DNA from: Butyricicoccus intestinisimiae
GTDB lineage: Bacteria; Bacillota; Clostridia; Oscillospirales; Butyricicoccaceae
Length of the DNA: 64,000 bases
Direction: 5' to 3'
Assembly (NCBI RefSeq): GCF_018918345.1
Contig: NZ_JAHLQI010000004.1
Location: forward strand, 1-64,000
Part shown: piece after piece, positions 27,061 to 35,370 of the stretch
Layout: the number at the start of each line of letters is the position of its first letter
How positions within the stretch are numbered: position 1 is the stretch's first letter
The notes under the pieces: model-generated
Seen by the model: the letters and a program-made list of their open reading frames with translations, nothing else
What the model was told of the DNA's origin: nothing
The model's database searches: none
Made by a program: the position numbers and the translations under genes

Positions 27061-27111
27061 AATGTTTGTCAAGCCAAGATTTGTATAAACTAAGCCTAGG
27101 AGGCGGAGTTT

Positions 27112-27462
27112 ATGCAGAAGAAAAAAGAGATCAATATAGAAGTAGGACACAGAATACAGCTGTCTCGTGAGCGTGCAGGGTATACGCAGGAACAATTTGC
27201 TGAATTAATAGATGTAGGTGTACAACACGTATCGAATATCGAGCGTGGGGCGGTCGGCATTTCCCTGACGGCGCTCAAAAAGACCTGCGAGATTTTAGGC
27301 GTATCCGCGGATTATCTGCTGCTCGGTGGGAGCGCGTCGGAGGACGGCAACGTGTTATTGCAGCAGCTGCGCGAGCTTCCCGTCGAACAGGGCGTGCTGG
27401 TCGAGCGCGGCATTTCGCAGATGCTGTCCGCGCTGGAGCTTGCCAACGACAAAAGAGCGTAG
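27112..27462 (+). CDS. XRE-family helix-turn-helix regulator
   Basis: 116 residues from the ATG at 27112 after AGGAGGCGG. Residues 10-67 form an HTH_3 domain: VGHRIQLSRERAGYTQEQFAELIDVGVQHVSNIERGAVGISLTALKKTCEILGVSADYLL. The C-terminal 45 residues are a short helical tail (LLQQLRELPVEQGVLVERGISQML). It is likely a repressor of its own divergent promoter region. Neighbouring repeats and the small divergent gene suggest an accessory locus. Confidence 0.88.
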   Translation: MQKKKEINIEVGHRIQLSRERAGYTQEQFAELIDVGVQHVSNIERGAVGISLTALKKTCEILGVSADYLLLGGSASEDGNVLLQQLRELPVEQGVLVERGISQMLSALELANDKRA

Positions 27463-27573
27463 CACGGGCTTGCTGTTTGTGGAAAGACACTTGTTCATCG
27501 GGAAAAAACAAAACCGCACGAAAGAAGGGCGGGAAAATTCCGTCGTTTTGTGCGCTTTCCTCGTCAAATCGCC

Positions 27574-27603
27574 TTGACAAAGCAAATTGTCCCGTGCTAA
27601 AAT
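27574..27603 (+). promoter_or_regulatory. Promoter of the lysine-riboswitch/asd-dapA-dapB operon
   Basis: TTGACA at 27574-27579, 18-bp spacer, TAAAAT at 27598-27603, just before the riboswitch. Confidence 0.75.
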
Positions 27604-27617
27604 GAAAAAAGCATAAA

Positions 27618-27870
27618 TTGTCTAGTACGATTGAGGCGCGGCCGACATAAGTATGGTTCAGGAGAAGGCGAATCCTTCTGTGAAAGGGCTGGAAAGGGGA
27701 TGGCCGCCGAAGAGGATGCCAGATTCGCGGGTGTCTGTCTGGACGGGCACGAGAACATCTGTCCGGCTGTCACCGGTTCGCCCGTGATGCGCTATCGCTA
27801 CTTTGCACTGCTGCAGGGCAGTGAGCTGTTTCGCATCATCGGCCGGTTTCTACCGACCGATTTTTTATTG
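27618..27870 (+). ncRNA. Lysine riboswitch (L box) with terminator
   Basis: The conserved L-box core is readable: TTGAGGCGCGG (27630-27640), AAGTATGG, AGGAGAAGGCGAATCC, GAAAGGGCTGGAAAGGGGATGG and GCCGCCGAAGAGG (near 27703-27717). Paired arms CGGGTGTC..., then GGACGGGC...GTCCGGCTGTCACCGG follow. The expression platform ends in a hairpin 27838-27846 with 27853-27861 (one mismatch) and a T6 run at 27861-27866. Lysine binding should favour the terminator and cut transcription of asd-dapA-dapB, i.e. end-product control. Confidence 0.9.
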
Positions 27871-27954
27871 TATGTGCGGGAAAATCGGGACGATGTGTGC
27901 TTTAATTGGTATATGTCATTTTGAGCAATTGCTTTTCAGGAGGAAATAACAACG

Positions 27955-29034
27955 ATGAAGAATTACAAGGTCGGCATTATCGGCGCAACCGGTATGGTTG
28001 GTCAGCGCTTTGTGACCCTGCTCGCAAATCACCCGTGGTTCACCATTACCGCTATCGCTGCAAGCGGACGCAACAAGGGCAAGACCTATGCGGAAGCTGT
28101 AGAGGGTCGCTGGAAGATGAGCACGCCGATGCCGGAGAGCGTAAAGGACATGGTTCTGTACGACGCAGAAAACGACGCAGAGGAGTTTGTTTCCAAGGTT
28201 GATTTCACGTTCTGTGCAGTAAACATGAAGAAGGACGTCATCCGTGCACTGGAGGAAAAGTACGCAAAGCTGGAGTGCCCGGTTGTTTCCAACAACAGCG
28301 CACACCGCTTCACCAAGGACGTTCCGATGATTATTCCGGAAGTAAACGCTGAGCACGTCGAGATTATTCCGGCACAGCGCAAGCGTCTGGGCACCAAGCG
28401 TGGTTTCATCGCTGTTAAGTCCAACTGCTCGATCCAGTCCTATGTTCCGGCTCTGACCGCTCTGCAGGAATTTGGCATTGAGAAGGTCGCTGTCTGCACC
28501 TATCAGGCAATTTCCGGCGCCGGCAAGACCTTCGAGACTTGGCCGGAAATGGTAGACAACGTTATTCCGTACATCGGCGGCGAGGAAGAGAAGTCTGAGA
28601 AGGAGCCGATGAAGGTTTGGGGCTCCGTACAGGGCGACGAGATCGTATCCGCTGCTGAGCCGGTTATTTCCGCACAGTGCCTGCGCGTGCCGGTAAGCGA
28701 CGGCCACACCGCTGCTGCGTTCGTCAAGTTTAAGAACAAGCCGACCAAGGAGCAGATTCTGGAAGCTTGGGCAAATTACAGCGGCCGTGCACAGGAGCTG
28801 AACCTGCCGAGCGCACCGAAGCAGTTCCTGCATTACTTTGAAGAGGATGACCGCCCGCAGGCTCGCCTTGACCGCAATCTGGAAGGCGGCATGGCTGTCT
28901 CTATCGGCCGTCTGCGCGACGACGTAATCTTTGATTATCGTTTTGTCAGCCTGTCCCACAACACCCTGCGCGGTGCCGCTGGCGGCGCTGTTGAGCTGGC
29001 AGAGCTGCTGTGCGCTGAGGGCTACATGGACTAA
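27955..29034 (+). CDS. asd: Aspartate-semialdehyde dehydrogenase
   Basis: Reduces aspartyl-4-phosphate with NADPH to aspartate semialdehyde, the branch to lysine, diaminopimelate, threonine and methionine. 359 residues, of the archaeal/fungal-like subclass found in many Clostridia. It shows the NADPH loop GIIGATGMVGQRFV, SNNSAHR, the catalytic Cys in VKSNCSIQSYV, and YQAISGAGK with the later SDGHTAA His. CAGGAGGAAA precedes the ATG. First gene of the lysine-riboswitch operon. Confidence 0.96.
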   Translation: MKNYKVGIIGATGMVGQRFVTLLANHPWFTITAIAASGRNKGKTYAEAVEGRWKMSTPMPESVKDMVLYDAENDAEEFVSKVDFTFCAVNMKKDVIRALEEKYAKLECPVVSNNSAHRFTKDVPMIIPEVNAEHVEIIPAQRKRLGTKRGFIAVKSNCSIQSYVPALTALQEFGIEKVAVCTYQAISGAGKTFETWPEMVDNVIPYIGGEEEKSEKEPMKVWGSVQGDEIVSAAEPVISAQCLRVPVSDGHTAAAFVKFKNKPTKEQILEAWANYSGRAQELNLPSAPKQFLHYFEEDDRPQARLDRNLEGGMAVSIGRLRDDVIFDYRFVSLSHNTLRGAAGGAVELAELLCAEGYMD

Positions 29035-29087
29035 AGTATTCTCTGATTCTGAAATAGAGATATATGGTTTGATTGGAGGGAAAACCT

Positions 29088-29981
29088 ATGAAGAAGCCGA
29101 TTTTTACCGGCGCTAACGTTGCTATTGTGACTCCGATGACGGAAACCGGTGTCAATTATCCGGAATTCCGCCGCTTCATTGATGACCAGATCGCTCGTGG
29201 TATTGATGCTATTACCATCTGCGGCACCACCGGTGAGGGCTCGACCCTGACCGACAAGGAGCACAAGGAAGCCATTCAGTTTTGTATCGACCATGTCAAT
29301 GGCCGCGTTCCGGTTATCGCAGGTACCGGTTCCAATGACACGAGATATGCCATTGAGCTGGGCAAGTTTGCATCGCAGGCAGGTGCAGATGGTCTGCTGA
29401 CCGTTACCCCGTATTACAACAAGACCACCCAGCAGGGTCTGATTAAGCATTTCTATGCGCTGGCTGATGCAACCCCGACTCCGATCGTTGTTTACAATGT
29501 ACCGAGCCGTACCGGTATGACCATTAAGCCGGAGACCTATTTTGAGCTGTCCAAGCATCCGAACATCAACGGTGCAAAGGAAGCATCCGGTGATTTCTCC
29601 CTGCTGGCAGAGGCAATGCGCCTGTGCGGTGACAATCTGAACTTCTGGTCCGGCAACGATGATATGATCGTTCCGCTGATGGCTATGGGCGGCAAGGGCG
29701 TTATTTCCGTTCTGGCAAACGTAGCGCCGGACGTTGCGCACAACATTGCGCAGCTGTGTCTGGACGGCAAGTATGCGGAAGCTCGTGAGATGCAGATCAA
29801 GTATCTGGATCTGATTAACGCTTTGTTTGTAGAAGTAAACCCGATTCCGGTTAAGATGGCTGTTCGTATGCTGGGCTGGGATGTCGGCGAGCTGCGCATG
29901 CCGCTGTGCGACATGAGTGCAGAGCACACTGAGATTCTGCGCAAGGCCATGACCGAAGCAGGCTACGCACCGGTAAAGTAA
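29088..29981 (+). CDS. dapA: 4-hydroxy-tetrahydrodipicolinate synthase
   Basis: Condenses pyruvate with aspartate semialdehyde, the first committed step to diaminopimelate and lysine. 297 residues from the ATG at 29088 after GGAGGG. Motifs are GTTGEGSTL, GTGSNDT, YYNKTTQQGL with the catalytic Tyr, YNVPSRTG, and the Schiff-base Lys in INGAKEASGD. Second gene of the operon, 53 bp after asd. Confidence 0.97.
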   Translation: MKKPIFTGANVAIVTPMTETGVNYPEFRRFIDDQIARGIDAITICGTTGEGSTLTDKEHKEAIQFCIDHVNGRVPVIAGTGSNDTRYAIELGKFASQAGADGLLTVTPYYNKTTQQGLIKHFYALADATPTPIVVYNVPSRTGMTIKPETYFELSKHPNINGAKEASGDFSLLAEAMRLCGDNLNFWSGNDDMIVPLMAMGGKGVISVLANVAPDVAHNIAQLCLDGKYAEAREMQIKYLDLINALFVEVNPIPVKMAVRMLGWDVGELRMPLCDMSAEHTEILRKAMTEAGYAPVK

Positions 29982-29993
29982 GGAGATATAAGG

Positions 29994-30755
29994 ATGTTGA
30001 AAATCGGACTTTGCGGCTGCAACGGCCGCATGGGCAAGGTCATTACGGATATTGTCTCCAAGAAAGAAAACATGCAGATTGTGGCAGGCTTTGATGCGTA
30101 TACTGAGAAGCTGGCAGACTATCCGGTCTATGCAGACCCGCATGAGTTTACCGGCGCCTGTGACGTCATCATTGACTTTTCCAACGTTTCTTCGCTGGAT
30201 ATGCTGCTGGATTACTGTGTGAAAACCAAGACACCGGTTATTTTCTGCACAACTGGCTATGATAAGGAGCAGCTGGCGAAAATTCGAGAAGCATCTGCCG
30301 TCATTCCGGTATTCCGCTCCGGCAACATGTCCATCGGCATCAACTTGATGATGGATCTGCTGCGCAAGGCGGCAACGGTGCTGGGCGATGGCTACGATGT
30401 AGAAATTACTGAGAAGCATCACAACCAGAAGCTGGACGCCCCGTCCGGCACGGCGCTGATGCTGGCAGACGCTGTCAGCGAAGCACTGCCGTATGATGCA
30501 GAATATGTGTACGACCGTCACGAGCGCCGCATGAAGCGCCCGCAGAATGAAATCGGCATTCATTCGGTGCGCGGCGGCACGATTGTCGGCGAGCACGAAG
30601 TGCTGTTCGCAGGCCGCGATGAGCTGATTGAAATTCGTCACGTGGCACTGTCCCGTGAAGTGTTCGCAGTCGGCGCAGTAGATGCCGCTGCATTCTTGGG
30701 CACACAGAAGCAGCCGGGCATGTACGACATGTCGGATGTTATCGCTGCCAAGTAA
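29994..30755 (+). CDS. dapB: 4-hydroxy-tetrahydrodipicolinate reductase
   Basis: NAD(P)H-dependent reduction following DapA. 253 residues. Visible are the nucleotide loop GLCGCNGRMGKVI, DFSNVSSLDMLL, the catalytic region EITEKHHNQKLDAPSGTAL, and the substrate-binding RGGTIVGEHEVLFAG. Begins 12 bp after dapA; AAGGAGATA lies upstream. A strong terminator ends the operon. Confidence 0.97.
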   Translation: MLKIGLCGCNGRMGKVITDIVSKKENMQIVAGFDAYTEKLADYPVYADPHEFTGACDVIIDFSNVSSLDMLLDYCVKTKTPVIFCTTGYDKEQLAKIREASAVIPVFRSGNMSIGINLMMDLLRKAATVLGDGYDVEITEKHHNQKLDAPSGTALMLADAVSEALPYDAEYVYDRHERRMKRPQNEIGIHSVRGGTIVGEHEVLFAGRDELIEIRHVALSREVFAVGAVDAAAFLGTQKQPGMYDMSDVIAAK

Positions 30756-30769
30756 ATTTGCATAGCAAA

Positions 30770-30817
30770 ACACCCTGCTGTTCCGGTTTCCGGAACGGCA
30801 GGGTGTAGTTTTTTTAT
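30770..30817 (+). terminator. Terminator of asd-dapA-dapB
   Basis: Seventeen-base stem ACACCCTGC...TTCCGG with CCGGAA...GCAGGGTGT around a TTT loop, then a seven-base T run. Confidence 0.88.
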
Positions 30818-30841
30818 TTACGGTTTGAACGGACAGAAAAC

Positions 30842-32593
30842 TCAGTCGCGAATCTTGATGTGAACCTCGCGCAGCTGATGCTCGGTGATTTCGCCCGGAG
30901 CGCCGCACATCAAATCCTGTGCGTTGCCGTTCATCGGGAATGCGATGACCTCGCGGATGTTCTCCTCGTTGCGCAGCAGCATAATCATGCGGTCAACGCC
31001 CGGTGCCATGCCTGCATGCGGAGGTGCACCAAACTGGAAGGCATTGTACAGCGCGCCGAACTTCTCCTTGAGATCTTCTTCGGTGTAGCCGGCAATCTCA
31101 AATGCCTTGACCATGATTTCCAGATCGTGGTTACGAACAGCACCGGAGGACAGCTCCACGCCGTTGCAGACAATATCATACTGATATGCCAGAATCTCGG
31201 TCGGATCCTTGGTATTCAGCGCTTCCAGACCGCCCTGCGGCATGGAGAACGGGTTGTGGGTGAAGATAATCTTCTTTTCTTCCTCATCAAACTCGAACAT
31301 CGGGAAATCGTTGACGAAGCAGAAGCGATATGCGTTCTTCTCGAGCAGATCCAGACGAGCGCCCAGCTCATTGCGCAGCTGACCTGCGTAGTTTGCTGCC
31401 TTGCTCTCGCGGTCAGCGATAAAGAAGATGGTGTCGCCAGCTTCCAGACCAGCCAGCTCTGCGATTTCAGACTTCATGTCGTCCGGAATGAACTTGTCGA
31501 TCGGTCCCTTGTAGGACATGTCGTCCTTGACCTGCAGGTAGCCCAGACCGCCCATACCGATGGACTGTGCATACTTCAGCAGCTTCTCATGGAAGCCCTT
31601 GGACATGTTCGCATGAACCTTGATGGCACGAACCGTCTTGCCGATGAACGGCTTAAAGGTGCAGCGGGAGAAGAACTCGGACAGGTCAATGATGCGCAGC
31701 GGGTTGCGCAGATCCGGCTTGTCGGTACCAAACTCCAGCATAGCCTGCTTGTAGCTGATGACCGGATACGGAGCAGCGGTGACAGCAGCGCCTTCCGGAG
31801 CAAACTTCTCAAACGTAGCGGTCAGAACCTCTTCGCCTGCACGGAAAACATCTTCCTGCGTAGCAAAGCTCATCTCAAAGTCCAGCTGATAGAACTCGCC
31901 AGGAGAGCGGTCAGCACGTGCGTCCTCATCGCGGAAGCACGGAGCGATCTGGAAGTACTTGTCAAAACCGGATACCATCAGCAGCTGCTTGTACTGCTGC
32001 GGAGCCTGCGGAAGCGCGTAGAACTTGCCCTTGAACTTACGGGACGGAACCACGTAGTCACGCGCACCTTCCGGAGAAGAAGCGCACAGAATCGGGGTCT
32101 GGATTTCCAAAAAGCCCATGTCTGTCATCTTCTGACGCAGGAACGAGATAACCTGAGAGCGGAATACAATGTTGTCCTTGACCTTCTTGTTGCGCAGGTC
32201 GAGGTAACGATACTTCAGACGGACATCCTCACGGATTTCCTTCGAGGTCTGAATTTCGAACGGCAGCTGACGGTGCACCTTGCCCAGCATGGTAACCGTG
32301 TGTGCCTCCAGCTCGATGGTGCCGGTCGGAATCTTCGGGTTGTAGGTTTCCTCATCGCGGTGCTGAATCGGGCCTTCTACGGAGATGCAGTCCTCCTTGT
32401 TGATGCCCTTGAGCAGGGAGGTGTCGCGCATAACAACCTGCATGGTGCCGTACATGTCGCGCAGGTCGATGAAGGATACACCGCCGTGGTCACGGATGTT
32501 TTCTACCCAGCCTGCGATGCGCAGGGTGGAGCCGACATCTGCTTCCGTGATGACATTCATTGTCTTGTTGCGATAAACATTGGATGTGTTCAT
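30842..32593 (-). CDS. aspS: Aspartyl-tRNA synthetase, probably non-discriminating
   Basis: Class II synthetase charging tRNA-Asp, and probably tRNA-Asn as well. 583 residues from the ATG at 32593 (GGAG nine bases upstream). N-terminal anticodon-binding barrel (about 15-105), motif 2 FRDEDARADRSPGEFYQLD, a bacterial GAD insert (about 290-400) and motif 3 GMAPGVDRMIMLL. The barrel reads RDHGGVSFID; a His at that position is a mark of non-discriminating bacterial AspRS, where discriminating enzymes such as that of E. coli have Leu. No asnS or gatCAB is in the window. Controlled by a T-box leader. Confidence 0.95.
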   Translation of the reverse strand: MNTSNVYRNKTMNVITEADVGSTLRIAGWVENIRDHGGVSFIDLRDMYGTMQVVMRDTSLLKGINKEDCISVEGPIQHRDEETYNPKIPTGTIELEAHTVTMLGKVHRQLPFEIQTSKEIREDVRLKYRYLDLRNKKVKDNIVFRSQVISFLRQKMTDMGFLEIQTPILCASSPEGARDYVVPSRKFKGKFYALPQAPQQYKQLLMVSGFDKYFQIAPCFRDEDARADRSPGEFYQLDFEMSFATQEDVFRAGEEVLTATFEKFAPEGAAVTAAPYPVISYKQAMLEFGTDKPDLRNPLRIIDLSEFFSRCTFKPFIGKTVRAIKVHANMSKGFHEKLLKYAQSIGMGGLGYLQVKDDMSYKGPIDKFIPDDMKSEIAELAGLEAGDTIFFIADRESKAANYAGQLRNELGARLDLLEKNAYRFCFVNDFPMFEFDEEEKKIIFTHNPFSMPQGGLEALNTKDPTEILAYQYDIVCNGVELSSGAVRNHDLEIMVKAFEIAGYTEEDLKEKFGALYNAFQFGAPPHAGMAPGVDRMIMLLRNEENIREVIAFPMNGNAQDLMCGAPGEITEHQLREVHIKIRD

Positions 32594-32635
32594 GGTTTGA
32601 ACTCCTTTCATATGATTGATTTTTCGGGAAAAAAG

Positions 32636-32907
32636 CATAAAAAAACTGCTCGCCCCAAACAATTGGTTCAGGACGAACAGTATACTGTCCGCGGTACCAC
32701 CTGATTTACCGGAAAAAGCCGGTCACTCAAGAGAGCCGTTTGTCGCACGGCAGGTCGGCGCACCTACTGATCGGAAACATTCCCGAAGGTTCAGATTGCG
32801 GCTGATAAAGTGTTCTTCGCGCTCATTCAATTCTGCGGAGTTCGCACTGTCCTCCGCTCACTGGAAGCGATAAAGAGCGTTACTTTTCTTCGTCATCGCC
32901 AATATTC
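32636..32907 (-). ncRNA. T-box riboswitch of aspS with GAAC specifier
   Basis: Minus-strand leader. The antiterminator mark GGTGGTACCGCGG is at 32689-32702. The competing terminator pairs 32670-32680 with 32646-32656 and ends in a T run (32639-32645). In Stem I a helix CGCTC/GAGCG carries the AGTA/GAA loop-E pattern, and directly after CGAA comes GAACA. The specifier can be read AAC (Asn, complement of 32812-32814) or, one base earlier, GAA (Glu). No Asp codon lies at that place. Uncharged cognate tRNA would promote read-through into aspS. Confidence 0.88.
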
Positions 32908-32913
32908 TTCATT

Positions 32914-32942
32914 ATTATATGGTATAACACGGCGGATGTCAA
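32914..32942 (-). promoter_or_regulatory. Consensus promoter of the aspS T-box transcript
   Basis: Minus strand TTGACA (32937-32942), 17-bp spacer, TATAAT (32914-32919); it lies 13 bp downstream of the PHP gene stop. Confidence 0.88.
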
Positions 32943-32955
32943 CCCGAATACCGCA

Positions 32956-33858
32956 TCAAAAAGCACAGACTGTGCGATTCCCGTTTGGGAATTTTGATGG
33001 AGCGGCGTGCTGATGACGCAGATAGGTGAGCAGGCTGAGCTGAGACGAATCAACGGGCGCGCCGAAGCTGTTGAGCTCGCACAGAGAGATGGTCTTGTTG
33101 ACGCCGTGATAGTCGCTGCCGCCGCTGATGAACAGATGATGCTTGCGCGCCTGCTGTAATAAAAAGTCGATTTCCTCCCGATTGTAGCGGGAATAATAGC
33201 ATTCCAGACCTTGCAGACCGCATTGCAGCAGAATATCCAGCTGTTTGGTGAACTCCTCCGGTGTCAGATGCCGTTCGCCTTCGCCGCCGAGCGGGTGCGC
33301 CCAAACGGCGGTTCCGCCGGATGCCCGTATAGCTGCGATGGCTTTGGCGGCTTCTACCTTGTCGTTCGGGGTGCGCAGGGTCAGATACTTGTCCATGACC
33401 TCCTGTATGGTTGTGCCGTAGCCGAGCGCAATCAGCGCTTTGGCAAGGTGCGGTTTTCCCACACTGGTCATTTGATAAAAGGAATCCTGTGTCTGTTTGG
33501 AAAAAACGATGCCGAATTTTTCTTTCAGGTAGTCCAAACGGAGCCGGAGCTTTTGCATGCGCTTGTCATGTCCTTCGAGCAGGACGTCCTGAAACGTGGG
33601 GCATGCGGCGTCATAGCAGTATCCGAGAATATGACATTTTTTATACGGGGTAAAGCAGGAAAACTCTACGCCGGGGAAAAAGTGCAGACCGGTCAAATCC
33701 AATGACTGCATGTGCAGCACGCCGTCAATGGTGTCATGATCGGTCACAGAAAAATAGGTGATTTGATTGGTTCGAATGGTTGTCAGCAGCTGCTCCGTCG
33801 AGTCGGAACCGTCGGAATATAGCGTGTGAATATGCAGGTCTGCACGGGACAAAATCAC
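32956..33858 (-). CDS. PHP-domain phosphoesterase
   Basis: 300 residues from a GTG at 33858 (AAGGCAGG upstream). The polymerase-and-histidinol-phosphatase fold is marked by DLHIHTLYSDGS, VTDHDTIDG, PGVEFSC, WAHPLGG and GGSDYHG, giving a full set of His/Asp metal ligands. Close relatives hydrolyse 3',5'-bisnucleotides or short oligonucleotides (TrpH/YciV type). The exact substrate here is unknown. It lies upstream of the aspS promoter in the same direction, but as a separate transcription unit. Confidence 0.88.
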   Translation of the reverse strand: MILSRADLHIHTLYSDGSDSTEQLLTTIRTNQITYFSVTDHDTIDGVLHMQSLDLTGLHFFPGVEFSCFTPYKKCHILGYCYDAACPTFQDVLLEGHDKRMQKLRLRLDYLKEKFGIVFSKQTQDSFYQMTSVGKPHLAKALIALGYGTTIQEVMDKYLTLRTPNDKVEAAKAIAAIRASGGTAVWAHPLGGEGERHLTPEEFTKQLDILLQCGLQGLECYYSRYNREEIDFLLQQARKHHLFISGGSDYHGVNKTISLCELNSFGAPVDSSQLSLLTYLRHQHAAPSKFPNGNRTVCAF

Positions 33859-33940
33859 TGCCTGCCTTTCCTATATTTTATGTGTCTAGTTAGTATAGCA
33901 CAAACGGCAGGCAATGTATAGAGACAGTTTGCGGAAAAGA

Positions 33941-33973
33941 AAAAGCACAGAAACCGATGTTTCTGTGCTTTTT
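33941..33973 (-). terminator. Terminator of tRNA-Ser copy 1
   Basis: Fourteen-base arms 33941-33954 and 33959-33972; on the minus strand it follows the tRNA by two bases and ends in TTTTC. Confidence 0.8.
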
Positions 33974-33974
33974 A

Positions 33975-34065
33975 TGGCGGAGAGTTAGGGATTTGAACCC
34001 TAGAACGGCTCATCACCGTTACACGATTTCCAGTCGTGCGCCTTCGACCACTCAGCCAACTCTCC
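33975..34065 (-). tRNA. tRNA-Ser (anticodon GGA), copy 1
   Basis: Class II tRNA of 91 bases with encoded CCA (33975-33977). Acceptor GGAGAGT/ACTCTCC, discriminator G, anticodon GGA (complement of 34029-34031) in loop CTGGAAA, long variable arm, and T loop GTTCAAATC. Identical to the copy at 35406-35496. Confidence 0.97.
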
Positions 34066-34103
34066 ATCACTATTTGGTTGTCCGCCTCTCAGCGACGAAA
34101 TTT

Positions 34104-34132
34104 ATTATACCGCGTGCGGGACAGAAAGTCAA
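34104..34132 (-). promoter_or_regulatory. Promoter of tRNA-Ser copy 1
   Basis: Minus strand TTGACT (34127-34132), 17-bp spacer, TATAAT (34104-34109). Confidence 0.8.
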
Positions 34133-34171
34133 GCATTTTTTTGAGAAATTTTGCAAAAAAATCCGGACAGC

Positions 34172-34199
34172 AAAAAACAGCAGCGGTAAGCTGCTGTTT
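34172..34199 (-). terminator. Terminator of the C39-like peptidase gene
   Basis: Nine-base arms 34175-34183 and 34191-34199 with a T run on the minus strand. Confidence 0.75.
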
Positions 34200-34206
34200 A
34201 AAAGGA

Positions 34207-35166
34207 TTATGCCTTGCGAATCAGATAGAAGTAGTCGCAAGCGGCGCCGACGGCACCGGTCTGCACGTTGACGACACCGTGGGTTTCGGTCTCAACGGCA
34301 TTTGCCTTGCGCGTCTCGTTAGCAGTCCACTTGGTTTCCGTCCAATACGGATCAACGGCGGTAATCACAGAGGCATCGCCGGATACCAGTGCGACAAAAT
34401 GACCGTTGTCTGCAAACAGTCCGGTTGCACCGCCGGATGCACCGCTGGTGTGCGCGAGTGCCATGCCGCCTTCGGCCAGACACTGCTGCAGTTCATCCAT
34501 AGAATTGGAGTACTGATAGGTGAAGCCGCCCCACTTGGCAGCGGCGGCGTCCAGCATCTTGAGCGGATCGGTGCCGCCGTCGTAGCGCGCGCCGGATTCC
34601 GTGGCAAGTGCACACATGTTTTCCGATGTGGCATCGGTGATGCCGCACAGATTGCGCAGGATGTTGGCAACGCTGACCGGACAGCAGCCGGAGGTATAAA
34701 TGGTTGCGCCTGCCGGTCTGCCGTCCTTGGTCATATACGGCGTGTCCGGATGATTGGTCTGCAAATCATACACCGGTGTTGTGACCGGAGGAGCGGATTC
34801 GGCAGGTGCCGCCGTGCTGTCCGTTGTGTCTGCTGCGGTGTTGGCTGTATCCGCCGAAGTGTCGGTGGGCGTGGATTTGGCTGCCGGTGCGGCGTCATCG
34901 GTGGAGACAGAGGCATCTGCGGCGGAAACCGCCTGTGCATCTGCACCGGTCTGCTCGGTCAGGGACGGGGCAGACGGGTCTGCGGCCGGCTGGCTTGCGT
35001 AAATCTCGTCCAGCTTTGCCGGAGAGATGGCAGCCTGAGAAAATAACTCTTTATCTATGGAAATAGACGGGTCACCGGCTGCGAATGCGGCGGCAGCGGT
35101 GAGCGTACCCAGAATACAGATGGAAGAAACGGTTCGGATCAATTTTTTAGATAAATCCGTTGTCAT
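34207..35166 (-). CDS. Secreted C39-like cysteine peptidase
   Basis: 319 residues from the ATG at 35166 (AAGGAGA upstream). Signal peptide about 1-30 with an AFA-A cleavage site, then a low-complexity Ala/Thr/Ser/Pro/Asp linker (about 55-130) and a papain-like C39_2 domain. The likely nucleophile is a Cys in SGCCPVSVANIL, with His in NGHFVALVSG and Asp in ITAVDPYW. It would act outside the cell, perhaps on cell-wall-associated peptides; the substrate is unknown. The gene lies alone between tRNA genes, with a TTGTAATC dyad in its promoter region. Confidence 0.78.
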   Translation of the reverse strand: MTTDLSKKLIRTVSSICILGTLTAAAAFAAGDPSISIDKELFSQAAISPAKLDEIYASQPAADPSAPSLTEQTGADAQAVSAADASVSTDDAAPAAKSTPTDTSADTANTAADTTDSTAAPAESAPPVTTPVYDLQTNHPDTPYMTKDGRPAGATIYTSGCCPVSVANILRNLCGITDATSENMCALATESGARYDGGTDPLKMLDAAAAKWGGFTYQYSNSMDELQQCLAEGGMALAHTSGASGGATGLFADNGHFVALVSGDASVITAVDPYWTETKWTANETRKANAVETETHGVVNVQTGAVGAACDYFYLIRKA

Positions 35167-35189
35167 AAAAATCTCCTTTCTTAACAATA

Positions 35190-35228
35190 GATTACAAACG
35201 TGAAATTGTTTTGTAATCAAATTGTAAT
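35190..35228 (-). promoter_or_regulatory. Possible operator upstream of the C39-like gene
   Basis: Perfect 9-bp inverted repeat GATTACAAA (35190-35198) and TTTGTAATC (35210-35218) with an 11-base spacer, plus a third TTGTAAT half-site at 35222-35228. Placed 24-62 bp before the start codon; a two-component or other dimeric regulator could bind it. Confidence 0.5.
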
Positions 35229-35370
35229 TTATTTTATTCGAAAGCACAGGAGATGTCAAGGGAAAAATGGAAAAAACAAAGAAGTTTCACGAAAAATTCA
35301 TGAAAATCATACACAAATCGGGATTTTTTGGCGGTTCTGACAAGGTTTTGGCGCCGAAAAGTAGAAAACA

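Noticed and set aside
26790-27462. Confirmed toxin-antitoxin system
   Set aside because: The small protein matches no known toxin family and no toxicity can be judged from sequence; kept only as a possibility.
27631-27924. Open reading frame of 97 codons
   Set aside because: It lies across the lysine riboswitch and its terminator and has no ribosome site or protein likeness.
29031-30908. 625-codon minus-strand frame opposite dapA-dapB
   Set aside because: Antisense shadow of conserved genes with no ribosome site or domain.
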